A DNA stretch of 64,000 nt from NCBI GenBank assembly GCA_000226015.1, contig JH152704.1, forward strand, positions 1,426 through 65,425, in the 5' to 3' direction. The number at the start of each line of letters is the position of its first letter. Position 1 is the stretch's first letter. This stretch comes from Mnemiopsis leidyi (Eukaryota > Ctenophora > Tentaculata > Lobata > Bolinopsidae). Made by a program: the position numbers and the translations under genes. This document shows positions 48,801 through 59,720 of this stretch, one piece after another. Under the pieces are notes generated by a model. That model was not told the DNA's origin and did no database searches. It saw only the letters and a program-made list of their open reading frames with translations.

Positions 48801-51800
48801 CCCACACTTCTCCATCAGCAGCCTCACAAACTACTGACATCCTCTTCAGGTGGGACTCGAATGGGATGATCTTGATGAGTCCCAACTTGGCACCGGTTTT
48901 GGAGTCCACCGTCTCCGCAGTAACTTGATTCTTATACAGCTCCTGCTCGATATCACTCACCTTGAATTCAAACCTGAAATCGGTTTAAAAGTTACCTTAT
49001 GAAATGCTTTTAAAGAAAATCGTTTAAATAGTTTTACTTTTAACGCATAATTTCGTTTATCATTAATCATTATCAGCTTCAAAATAAACACTGTATGCAC
49101 TGACCCGCTGGCATGTTGACCTATCAAGTCTATAGGATCCCCGCAAATCTTATCGTTTATAACGGACAGAGAATGACAGCAAGACAACGCCCCTCTCAAA
49201 TGTTGGTCGATGTTTATAGTTTGTTCTTCAGAGAAAACCCCGCTGTTCACAGAGAGTACACAGTGGAGAGTTAGCCCTTCCTCTGTTAGAGTGCCTGAGA
49301 GCAGGGGCGTCAAAATACTTTTGTTTATAGTTTATGTGGTTGCCATGGTAACCAGTAACCACTAACCCTGGTAACAATGGTAACTTGTGGTAGCTATGGT
49401 AACCATTAACCATGGTAACAATGGTAACTTGTGGTAGCTATGGTAACCAATAACCATGGTAACAATGGTAACTTGTGGTAGCTATGGTAACCAATAACCG
49501 TGGTAACAATGGTAACTTGTGGTAGCTATGGTAACCAATAACCATGGTAACAATGGTAACTTGTGGTAGCTATGGTAACCAGTAACCATGTTAACAATGG
49601 AAACTATGGTGACTATACTAACCATGCTAAACATGGCAACTATAGCAACCAAGGTTAATGATCTTTCTGTTTTTGTCCAGTTGCAAAGTAGGTATAATAA
49701 AGTAATAATACAATAATACGATTCACCTGTCTTATCAAAAACACACATCTTCACTTTTCCAGCGATATTGATGGAATTTGGAAGAGCAACCTTGATTTTG
49801 TCTTGTTTGAGTCGCCTAATAGCGTAGTAAACTGCGATACTCAGGGCGAGAGGAAGGGAAGGTGCAATGATGATTGTTATCTGAAGTATAGTTTTGTTTT
49901 TCAACTGAGAAGTAGGTTGTTGTGTGAATATAATTTTAGTCTTAGCCTTGTTGTGTGAATGTAATAATTACTTTTTTAGTCTTAGCCTCAACACAACTTC
50001 TTATATTGAAGTTTATACTGTAGAAACTAGTACATCAATAGATGTGAGAATTCTTGGGGAGGAGTCGCAATGTTTCTTGTAGGTGACCCATGACAGTGTA
50101 TCTCGAAATAGGTTGGTCGTGTCTGGCCTTACATTAGCCAATCACTGTGACATGATTAGAAAAATTCCGACTCCTCCCAAAAAGGTCTGACGTCCATAGG
50201 TATGTAATGTAAACTTAAATGATGCTAACCAGGTCCAAAGAATTAAGGATGGCATCAGCTACAGAGTACTCGTTCTTAATGCAATCGTAAATATTGTAGA
50301 TCATGCCTGCCAATCCAATTACAGCCATTATCTTGATGTACGTCCACGCCTCCGAGTAGAACTTGAACTTCTGAGTTTGGCTGGGGTGGAGCATAAACTT
50401 GACAGTTTCTCCCTTCTTAGTTCTGAATCCTGTTCTTGTCACTAGACAGTAAACCTGGGGGAAATGGTGGGTTTTTGTTATTAGACGCGTAAAATTTGAC
50501 ATGTAATTTCCATAAATCGATGGTAAGTTGCCGAGAGTAAGTTCAAACCGACAAAACATGGTAGATACAATAAATAAGTTTTAATAAAGGAGCAACTCGA
50601 GTTGCTCCTTCATCAAAACTATCTCTTACATTAGTATCCTCTCCCGAGGGCGGTGGCCTTGTTTGTAAGATAGTAGTTCCTGAAAAAAGCGTGTTTACTT
50701 CGTTCTTATCAGCATGGTACTCTTCTTCTATCCTGAAAATAAGGGAGGAATATCCAGTTAGCTGTTAAATGAGTATTTCATGAATTAAATTAGTTTGCCA
50801 ATGGAAGAGCGGATAAAATTTCAATTGGAAAGATTATGAAACTCTACCATTCGAAAGGGAGCGGGTTTTTAAGAGTGGGTACACTTTCTCCAGTGAGCAT
50901 TGCTTCGTCTACCACTACACTCCCACACAGTAATACACCGTCATACGATACCTGCATTATAGGAGTGTTAGGTCGGTTACTAGTTAGCTACCTTGGTTAC
51001 TTGTTAGTTATCATGGTTACTAGTTAGTTAACATGGTTACTAGTTAGTTACCATGGTTACTTGTTAGTTATCATGGTTACTTGTTAGTTATCATGGTTAC
51101 TAGTTAGTTATCATGGTTACTTGTTAGTTATCATGGTTACTTGTTAGTTATTCATGGTTACTTGTTAGTTATCATGGTTANNNNNNNNNNNGTTATCATG
51201 GTTACTGTTAGTTATCATGGTTACTAGTTAGTTATCATGGTTACTAGTTAGTTATCATGGTGACTTGTTAGTTATCATGGTTACTAGTTAGTTATCATGG
51301 TGACTTGTTAGTTATCATGGTTACTGGTTAGTTATTATGGTTACTTGTTAGTTATCATGGTTGCTAGTTAGTTATCATGGTTACTTGTTAGTTATCATGG
51401 TTACTTGTTAGTTATCATGGTTACTAATTAGCTACATTGGTTACTTGTTAGTTATCATGGTTACTAGTTAGTAAACATGGTTACTAGTTAGTTACCATGG
51501 TTAGTAATTAGTTATCATGGTTACAAGTAAGTTACCATGATAACTAGTTAGTTACCATTGCATGATAACTAGTTAGTTATCATGGTTACTAGTTAGTTAA
51601 CCGTGGTTACCAGATAGTTCTCGTGGTTACTTGTTAGTTAGCACAGTTACTAGTTAGTTACCGAGTTACTAGTTAGTAACCATGGTTACTAGTTAGTTAC
51701 CATGGTCACCTGTCGGTAACTATACGATATCTGTAAAGAGGGGAGTAAGATTGGTAAAAACTCTACAATTGTCATGTTAGCACAGTAGCTGTTCAATACT

Positions 51801-53998
51801 GTACATCATACACAAGTACAATGTACATTTTATAGTGCGTGTGTCCTAATTACACTATCCTATGGCCGTCAAGTAGGTAACAAAAGTACCATGATTAATA
51901 ATGACACGTGATAAGGGTTTCCATGGTGACGTAAGGGTTCCCATGGTGACGTAATGGTTCCCATGGTGACGTAATGGTTCCCATGGTGACGTAATGAAAA
52001 GAAGGTAACATGTGGTATTGAATTTACCTTGGTTTCTGCAAATGGAACTCTGACAATGTCTCCGGGGACCAGATCTCCTGATTTGATCGTCTGAAATTAG
52101 AGAATTTTAACATAGCATAGAAGATAAAAAACAACTACAGTTCAAATCAAAATAGACCTCACGTAACATGCTTCAGTACATACTTCTAGTCAGATTGTAG
52201 TATAATGCACATTGCTCTCACTTTTAAGAGCTGCGTAATTGTTCATAATGTGTACATGCGTAATTTGATTATCAAAGTGGTGCTTCAAATACATTTGGAG
52301 GAAGAGTCAAAAGGGGAATCACACCAGAAATGTATTTTGAGAAAACACTTTTTTCTGAAACTTTATACAGGTAAACCGTAAACGCAAACGCGAAAATGGA
52401 AAAAACCAATGCCCTCCGTGAGGCTCGAACTCACGACCTTCAGATTATGAGACTGACGCTCTAACCAACTGAGCCAGGAAGGCTTGTGTCGCAACGATAA
52501 TATTGTAAAGTGATACGTAGAAATAAATGTTACAAAGCAACGCAGAACAGCGATGTTTCTGATTTCTAACAAAATCATTTTTCGCTGCATTTGCAAATGA
52601 ATAAAATCATAAAATCATATAATTAAATCAAAATGAACCAAAGACGTAAAATATCTATTAAAAAATTACAGAAGAGAACTTTACCTCAATTTTGCCTCCA
52701 CGTTTAACCTCAACCTCACATTCAAACAACACAGCTCGCCGCAACTTCACTATAGCTTTCCGAGTAATGTACGTAGTAGAGGCGGCTGATAAAACTGACA
52801 TGACTATAATAACAGTTGCGTATATCTCGTAGTAGTTGTTATACCTGGAGAGGGAATTAGACTCTAACAGAATGTCACCAAACGAAAAACATCAAACGAT
52901 AAACCAAATAAAGGATAAAAATAATTAAAAAAAAGTTAAACTTACCACACGATACAGCTGAAGAGCTGGAAAAAGTAGAAGAATGTCAGAACTTCAGTCA
53001 GGACGAAATGTAGAACTGGTTTTAGCGGGACATCCAGTATGTTCCTTCCAAACACCTGTAGTTATGTGTGTAATGATAACTGAAATCTTACTTACTAAGA
53101 TCCTTCTCAAAATACTTTGAAAATTAACCTTTTGTATATCTTCTGGCAAAACTCCAAAACTTCAATCTCAAATTAACAAAATTTCAATATCACGTGACTA
53201 AGACATATGATCAAACCTGAGTTAGCGTGTCCAGAGCTAGGTTATCAGAGGAGATCATGTCCTTCAGAACAGCAGTAGTCTCCCCGTCCCCCAGCCCAGT
53301 TATTCTGACTAGGGAGGTTCCCGTGAAGACATAGCGATCTAGCTTGTACTCGACTATCTGGAGGTGTTGTGGGGATTTTAGAATCTTCTTGAATTTATTG
53401 CTATTTTATTGCCAATTTATCCAGATTATCGCCGAAAACCTTCGCGAAATGCAAACAATTATCAACGAAAATAAATCAAGCAGCTGCAACAAACGGCAAA
53501 CCAATGACTGCAGAGAAAACAAATCACTTACAGATATATCATCGTTGTGATCCGAGAATTGACTGAGTTTGTTTACGATGTAGTTTCCTAGGTCTGCTTT
53601 CTGCAATCTCACTTTTACTACCTTTGCTTGAGCACATTTCGTCCTTTCTTCAACCAAAAACACTGTCGCTTCATTTGCTGCACACACCGAATGTGTTATC
53701 AGTGTCTTCCACTTTGGTTTCCAAAACCCTGCAAGTTTTTCGGTCAAAAGATTTTCTCCTGGCTTTGCTGAATATATTTCCTAGAAATACTTTTAAGGTT
53801 TGATCCATCTAAGAACTGATCGATAGTGCAAATTTGTTCTCCCAACTTTACAGAGAGAGAGAGAGAAATATTGATTTGAGAGTACTCACCGAGAAGAAAT
53901 CGAAGAATAAAAGTTAGCGACAAAGTAAGCACACACGAGATGATAAACAGAACGAATTTGACTTTGTTCTGTTTAGCCCCGATAGCTATCTGAAACAT
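45836..53998 (-). CDS. P5B-type ATPase (ATP13A family, polyamine transporter type)
   Basis: Multi-exon minus-strand gene; the family exports polyamines from late endosomes and lysosomes. In reading order: a hydrophobic N-terminal exon (53998-~53890), exons ~53735-53535, 53360-53217, 53057-52945, 52852-52683 and 52095-52028, the A-domain exon 50953-~50847 (TGES), then ~50740-50637 and ~50457-50227. The TM4 exon is 49882-49727 (APSLPLAL ... VFDKTG) and TLTEEGL follows at 49300-49105. Nucleotide-domain exons: 48970-48787, 48580-48497, 48215-48047, ~47746-47585 (MCTGDN), ~47437-47271. The hinge exon is 47049-46916 (GDGANDCEALRHANVGIALS), and the last exon is 46707-45836 with TM5-10. The phosphorylated Asp is intact. 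The P5B PPALP signature reads APSLP. The start is uncertain: MFQIAIGAKQ at 53998, in-frame ATGs up to 54166, or a 5' exon near 57.35 kb. Confidence 0.88.
49325..49640. repeat. Minisatellite with GGTAAC units in a P5B ATPase intron
   Basis: About six tandem units of roughly 45 bases containing CCATGGTAACAATGGTAAC and TTGTGGTAGCTATGGTAAC. The left edge contains GTTGCCATGGTAAC, a sequence matching the RFX X-box consensus. Confidence 0.9.
50587..50610. repeat. Perfect 24-base palindrome
   Basis: The half-site AAGGAGCAACTC is followed directly by its exact reverse complement, with centre CTCGAG. Located in an intron of the P5B ATPase gene. Confidence 0.85.
50965..51720. repeat. Large 20-base minisatellite in a P5B ATPase intron
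   Basis: More than thirty units close to TTACTAGTTAGTTATCATGG, drifting at both edges. It is interrupted by an 11-N gap at 51181-51191, so the true length is unknown. It begins just beside the exon carrying the TGES motif. Confidence 0.95.
51181..51191. other. Assembly gap (11 N)
   Basis: Run of N inside the 20-base minisatellite; presumably a collapsed repeat. Confidence 0.95.
51912..51998. repeat. Short 20-base tandem repeat
   Basis: Four units of GGTTCCCATGGTGACGTAAT in the same intron as the larger minisatellite. They share the CATGGT core with it. Confidence 0.85.
52410..52483 (-). tRNA. tRNA-Met (CAT), elongator type
   Basis: The minus strand folds as a full cloverleaf of about 74 bases. 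The acceptor stem is GCCTTCC with GGAGGGC (one G-U pair), discriminator A. The D-arm reads GGCTCAGTTGGTTAGAGC (box A). The anticodon loop is CTCATAA with anticodon CAT, flanked by TCAGT/TCTGA. The T-arm contains GAGTTCGAGCCTC (box B). The anticodon arm matches the conserved eukaryotic elongator tRNA-Met. No intron, no encoded CCA. It lies in an intron of the P5B ATPase gene, on the same strand, between exons at 52028-52095 and 52683-52852. Confidence 0.95.
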
Positions 53999-54166
53999 AA
54001 ACTTTGTCAGCGATAACGGATAAATCAATGTTGAAGCAGTTAACGTACCAGTAACCAATTGAACTTTTATTGGGCAAAATCTTCCAAATTTACCCCAAAA
54101 TGAAGTTCGGGATACGCTACAAAATACAAGCACGTGTTTGCAATGAGACCTGACGCCGCGCACCAT

Positions 54167-57100
54167 GTGTAATTTTCCGCGCGATTTGCTTACGGTGGAG
54201 TGATTATCACATTTTTACATACTTTGTAAATCGCCGCTGACCACCAAATACACGTTAATTCTCAGAATGTGTCATAAATGTCTCAAAATTTGAGAAATAA
54301 TGGACTCGACTGAAGGGCAGAGACCGTAATATCCTTCTTAGTGGGATAACTGAGACTAACCACAACCATGTTGCGAGTTATAATAGTCATCAGTTTTTTG
54401 TTCTAAGATGTATCAAATTTGGGGAGAGGGGCCGGACATTTTATGCAATCTCATTAAGACCCCTACCTCCTGTCACTACAGCTAAGCTCGTTGCTCTAAC
54501 CAACTTGAAATGCACTTTAGGACACCCAAAAATAAGGAAGTCTCTTCCCGCCTAGGTTAGCCACTAATTTTGTACTGTGATTTAGCACGTCAAGAGATAA
54601 CAGATATATTTTCTCATCACACAACACCCTTGTAATTATTGATAGGTTTTTAAGTGTAAACTAATAAATGATAATTGCGTAATTAATTATAATTGCGGTA
54701 AATAGGTAATCGCATCAGAGATTATGCCACATCAATTTTCTGTTTTCAAGCACTTTATAGCCCGTGTATTTATCAAGAAAAGCCATATCATGGTAATCAA
54801 ATTTTATCAAACTTTCAATTCAATTTTCCTCTGCCAGCGTACAAGAAACCAAACAGATCCTCCACGAATGATCGAAAATTTCCTCCAGTAATTGATATCA
54901 CCTTTCCTACCAGCGTCTACCAGACTCAAATTTCAACCTGTTACTTTTATATGATATCCTTATTCGACACACGTCAATGCGTGGTCAGATTGTTTGTGTT
55001 AGACCACCACAAAGTGCAACCTCAAAGTACAACACAGTACAACTATATATACATACAATACACGTGGCTATACAACTATACAAGTACAACGCAGTACATT
55101 GTACATCTATATTGACATACATCATAACATCAATACACGAGGCTATACAACTACATATATTGACATAACATCAATACACAACTATACAAGTGCAAGTTAA
55201 AAGTATCTTACCAATCAGAAGCTAGAAAGCACTCTTTTCTAGCTTCTCATTGGTCAAAATTTGAAGCCTCCCCAAAATACCTTTCTCTGTTAATTGACTG
55301 TACGCTTTAAAATGTGTCTAATTCAAATTTCTCTAATTCAAATTTGTCTAATTGAAGAATTTGTCTAGTTTAAAAAGGTAGTATAGACTCATGTTAAGGT
55401 TTTAATTGAGGGATATGCCATGGGGGGGGGGGGGCAAAAATGGACCCTCTTACTTTATATTCCGCCATAGTTCAGTGGACACTGGATACTAACTTGCTAC
55501 TATCACGTGAGAACTGACAATTCCGCAGCTTGTTTAAAACTAGTTAGGGGTGCAGCGATTATAAGTGACAATATTTCAGCCTAATCTTTTGTGTTGAGCC
55601 CCTAAGGGGTCGAATACCAAAATTTTCTAAGTTTAAATTCAATCGAGATCTATCAAGAGGTATGATCTAAACAAAACAATTTTTAAACAATTTTAATTTT
55701 AATTGATCAACAATTTCACAGCAAACGCACACAAACACACACAATTTTATAACAATTTTTATAACAATGCTCAAACACACTCAAAGTAGCATTTGACTAA
55801 AATCAGTAAATATATAGAATGGAGTTTATTTTGGTTGCACATTTCATTTCAAAGAGTTAGTGTGTAGGAGCTCAAGGTTTTGAGATTTAAGTGCTACAGT
55901 TACGTTTCGTGTAAAACAATTGATCTTGACGGCATGCCAAGTGACACAAGTGGCAGAAACTGAATGAGTCAAGAGAATTAGTCACCAGAAACTTCTGCCG
56001 TCCAGTGGGTAGCAGGAAACATATTGCATAAGTGTAATTAGTACTTCGACTGTATCTAAAGATAATGCACTTATCGAAAGAAATTACTAATTGACTTTAG
56101 CTCATTTCAGGCGTTTAAGCGTTTTGTTATTGAGTACAAAGATGATATCTAACAATTGTATTGCAGTGTGTAGAATATTGATAATATCGGGTGAGGAATT
56201 GAAGATGCGGGGAGTTAGGAGTCCAAAATATGAATTTCTAAGTGTAAATTAATTCATGTTCAAGCTTTTCTGAATAGTTCTTCCTCGAAAGTGATGGTTA
56301 ACAATTCAATGCAGGAAATGCCGAACTAAAATAACAAACTAAACTTGAAAGAAGAAAAATTTAATATTGAGACTTGAACACTAAAGAAAAATTTGCAGAA
56401 TTAAATCAGAAATAGGCCTTCGAGAAATAGGACTGCGTATTTCTTGCTTAACGTACATCTTGTAACAAGGCATACGCAATAGTGATCAAAAGATTTCAAT
56501 CAATTGATTTTTTACCAATTTACCATTCGTCTATTCTATTGTTTAATGATGCTTTGCTGATGATAAATAACATTTGGTTTTATTCGACTTACAAGTTTGT
56601 CATTAGGACGGATGAGAGGAACAGAAAACATCGCGTATTTCTCAGAGTCGCCTGTTTCGGTCGTCTCGGTGGGGTTGGCACCTGGGGTAATAATAGAGTA
56701 GTGTTGAGGTATAGTGTAATTATTAACTAGTATTAACTAGTATTGTATATTTCTTAGATGCAAAATCGGTGGCATACTATTATCTGTGGTATATCAAAAT
56801 AATCTTTGATTATTGACTACTTAGTGCATACAAACTAGTGAAATCCCGCAAAAAGCTGCGGGTACCGTTTAAAGGTTTACCGTAATGGTCAAAAGTAATG
56901 CTTGGTGCTGTCCGGTGCTGGCTGCCGAACTTAGCTAAAACATGTTGGGGTTTGCAGAAACAGTTTCAACGTGTCAGGTTGAACTGAACGGTTGAAGAAA
57001 CTGCAGGAATAACACCTCACTCGGGCCCTTTAGATCTTATAGCTGTATTACCATAGCAGGCTTGATTCTATAGTCTTATAGTATATTACATACAAGCCTT

Positions 57101-58150
57101 ATTTGTAATGTTTGTTGGACTTTTTGAACATCGATATAATGATAGATGGGTGCCTTAATGATTATTCATAATTTGATTGCTTGCTATTGGCAGAGTTAAA
57201 TGAAACTTAGCAAAAGGTTCTATTCTATTCTCGGAGAAAAGAACTTTCTTATTATTCAACGTTTCCCTTATTACAGCATCAAACACCTACTGACACAAAC
57301 TTACGAAAAATCAATATAATAAACAATGGCTTACTTACTATTAGAGAAACAGCGTCAATTGTAAAAATGGTATGTTCAGTGATGATAACTCTGATGATAA
57401 CAACTACTCACTAAGCCAACCAAGTCCGTGAATAAAAAGTTCCTATTCACGTGACTACGCACATAACACGTGACAAATCACGTGATCACACTGGTTCTCG
57501 TGAACTACCTACTTACCTAGAAAAACAGTAGAGTAGACTGTTGAGTGAAGTGGACTACTTTTTTCTATGTGACTTGTGCTGAACTGTAATAAAATTGCCT
57601 GCATATTGGCTGAGGACGATAAACCGGGCCTGCCCAAACTGTTTCCTTTCTATCTATTTATGTCTACAGAACTCCCTGCTGGTTCTAAGGAAGTGTACCA
57701 CATTTCACTGAATAATTAAATAGGCTGTTGAGTTCTTGTTCCGAGCTTGCCAGGCAGGCCCTGCCTTAATACTTGTAAGGCCCACGGATAATCACTTCGG
57801 TGCGATCAGAGCAGCTGAGTAGAACGATAAAACCACTGAACAGACACACCCACTTTAACACACATAACCACGAAAATAACTGATAGATACTGTGTTTTTA
57901 AACTGTTCTGGACCAAAATTTCCCAATCATATTGCCATCTTATTGATATCGATGTAAATTTTCAATGCTCATCACCAAAAATCAACGAAAGCAAAATACC
58001 GAGGTTAGAGAATAGAGATGAAACTGTATTTTTAATCTTTTACGAATAATGGCCCCCTAAAACCAACTTATAAACACTTACACAAACACTCATGTATACA
58101 CTGACATTAACAAAAAACAGAAAGTAAACCACTAACCTGAAAATGGGGAA
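54167..58150. other. Noncoding region upstream of the P5B ATPase gene
   Basis: No protein-coding exon recognised. It holds a 13-G run at 55422-55434, simple CA- and TACAA-rich tracts at about 55000-55200, and an E-box cluster at 57448-57484. A possible 5' UTR exon on the minus strand ends near 57345, at a strong GTAAGT donor. A box-A-like GTTGGTTAGAGC near 54504-54515 (minus) has no convincing box B. Confidence 0.45.
57448..57484. promoter_or_regulatory. Three clustered CACGTG boxes (CLEAR-like)
   Basis: CACGTG at 57448-57453, 57467-57472 and 57479-57484, in the contexts TTCACGTGAC, AACACGTGAC and ATCACGTGAT. These approach the CLEAR consensus GTCACGTGAC recognised by MiT/TFE factors. They lie about 100 bases upstream, on the minus strand, of a possible 5' exon of the P5B ATPase gene. 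A regulatory role is inference. Confidence 0.4.
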
Positions 58151-58162
58151 TTGAAGAACTCT

Positions 58163-58497
58163 ATTGAGCTAACAACTCTGTTTGAGCTAACAACTCAGTT
58201 TGAGCTAACAACTCTGTTTGAGCTAACAACTCTGTTTGAGCTAACAACTCTGTTTGAGCTAACAACTCTGTTTGAGCTAACAACTCTGTTTGAGCTAACA
58301 ACTCTGTTTGAGCTAACAACTCTGTTTGAGCTAACAAATCTGTTAGAACTAACAACTCTGTTTGAGCTAACAACTCTGTTTGAGCTAACAACTCTGTTTG
58401 AGCAATCAACTCTGTTTGAGCTAACAACTCTGTTTGAGCCAACAACTCTGTTTGAGCTAACAATTCTGTTTGAGCTAACAACTCGGTTCGAGCTGAT
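58163..58497 (+). repeat. 18-base minisatellite
   Basis: About eighteen units of GAGCTAACAACTCTGTTT with few changes. Because the unit is a multiple of three, long frames are open on both strands (FELTTL and LLAQTE repeats), but there is no gene-like flanking. Four degenerate units recur at about 59167-59235. Confidence 0.9.
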
Positions 58498-59720
58498 AAC
58501 CGTTCGTTACCAGCAGCCGCCAGCCTTAAACGGTAATCGTTAATTAAACCTAGCCAAGTTAATTAAACTTAGCCAAGGATGTGTGATCTTATATGTTATG
58601 TTGTAGTAACCTCGTTACTTCTGCAGACTAAGATTTCTAACGGCTTGAGAAAATCATAGATAACGATTTGTGATGGCTTGAGAAAAAAACTACAATTTCT
58701 AACGGCTTGAGAAAACACAGACTACAATTTCTAACGGCTTGAGAAAAACACAGAGTACAATTTCTAATGGCTTGAGAAAAACAAGAACTACAATTTCTAA
58801 TAGCTCGACAAAAACAAGAACTACAATTTCTAATGGCTCGACAAAAACAATTACTACAATTTCTAACGGCTTGTGAAAAACACAGAGTACAATTTCTAAT
58901 GGCGTGACAAAAGAGGACTACGATTTTTAACGGCTTAAGAAAAACAAGGACAACAATTTTTAACGGCTTTGGAAAAAGGTGTTGTAAATATGGCCTTCTT
59001 TGATACTTTTATAATAATTAATAGGACGATGGAAGTCGTGATGATCATTTTGTTATTCCAACAAGTAAAAATTGCATTTAATCTGAAATTTCGAAAAATA
59101 TTCCATTTTTTCATATTCGTAGCTGACAAAACATGTGTGAAATATAACAACTCTATTTACTAACAACCCTGTTTGAGCTAACAACTCTGTTTGAGCTAAA
59201 ATCTCTGTTTACGCTAATAGCTCTGTTTAAGCTAATAACCGTTTGGTTACCAGCAGCCGCCAGCCTTAAACGGTAATCGAAGTCAGGTTAAGTTAATTAA
59301 ACTTAGCCAAGGATGTGTGACCTTATATGTTATTTTATAGTAACCTCGTTACTTCTGCAATACAATCTGTCCAATCTTATTGAATGTTCAATGAATGTGG
59401 CATGTGTTTGGCACGGTGCACCTGGTAACTGCCGATTACAAGATGGAAGCTTAACAAAACGACAAGGCATGGCCTGGGAAAACAAAGATTACGATTTCTA
59501 ATGGCTGAGAAAAGCACAGACTACGATTTTTGAAGGATTTTGAAAAAGGTGTAGTAAATATGGCCTTCTTTGATACTTTTATAATAAATAGGACGATAAA
59601 AGTCGTGATGATCATTTTATTGTTCCAACAAGTGAAAATCGCATTTAATCTGACATTGTGAAAAATATTCCATTTTTTCATATTCATAGTTGACAAAACA
59701 TTTAATGTGAAATATAACCA
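58470..59720 (+). repeat. Imperfect duplication of a multi-part block
   Basis: The segment with CAGCAGCCGCCAGCCTTAAA and GCCAAGGATGTGTGA occurs at about 58490-58620 and 59230-59360. The segment with AATATGGCCTTCTTTGATAC occurs at about 58970-59155 and 59530-59715. The order is the same in both copies (18-base units, spacer, 32-base units, AT-rich tail), so this is a direct duplication. The second copy has far fewer tandem units. Confidence 0.8.
58622..58978 (+). repeat. About 32-base tandem repeat
   Basis: About eleven units resembling CTACAATTTCTAACGGCTTG plus GAGAAAAACACAGA. Isolated units recur at 59485-59550 and about 60060-60135. Confidence 0.85.

Noticed and set aside
54440-54530. Possible tRNA-derived SINE on the minus strand (GTTGGTTAGAGC box-A-like word)
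   Set aside because: No convincing box B, no cloverleaf, no 3' tail; only one copy seen.
58151-58543. Long frames of FELTTL or LLAQTE repeats on both strands
   Set aside because: Artefact of an 18-base minisatellite; no splice sites, signal or homology at its edges.
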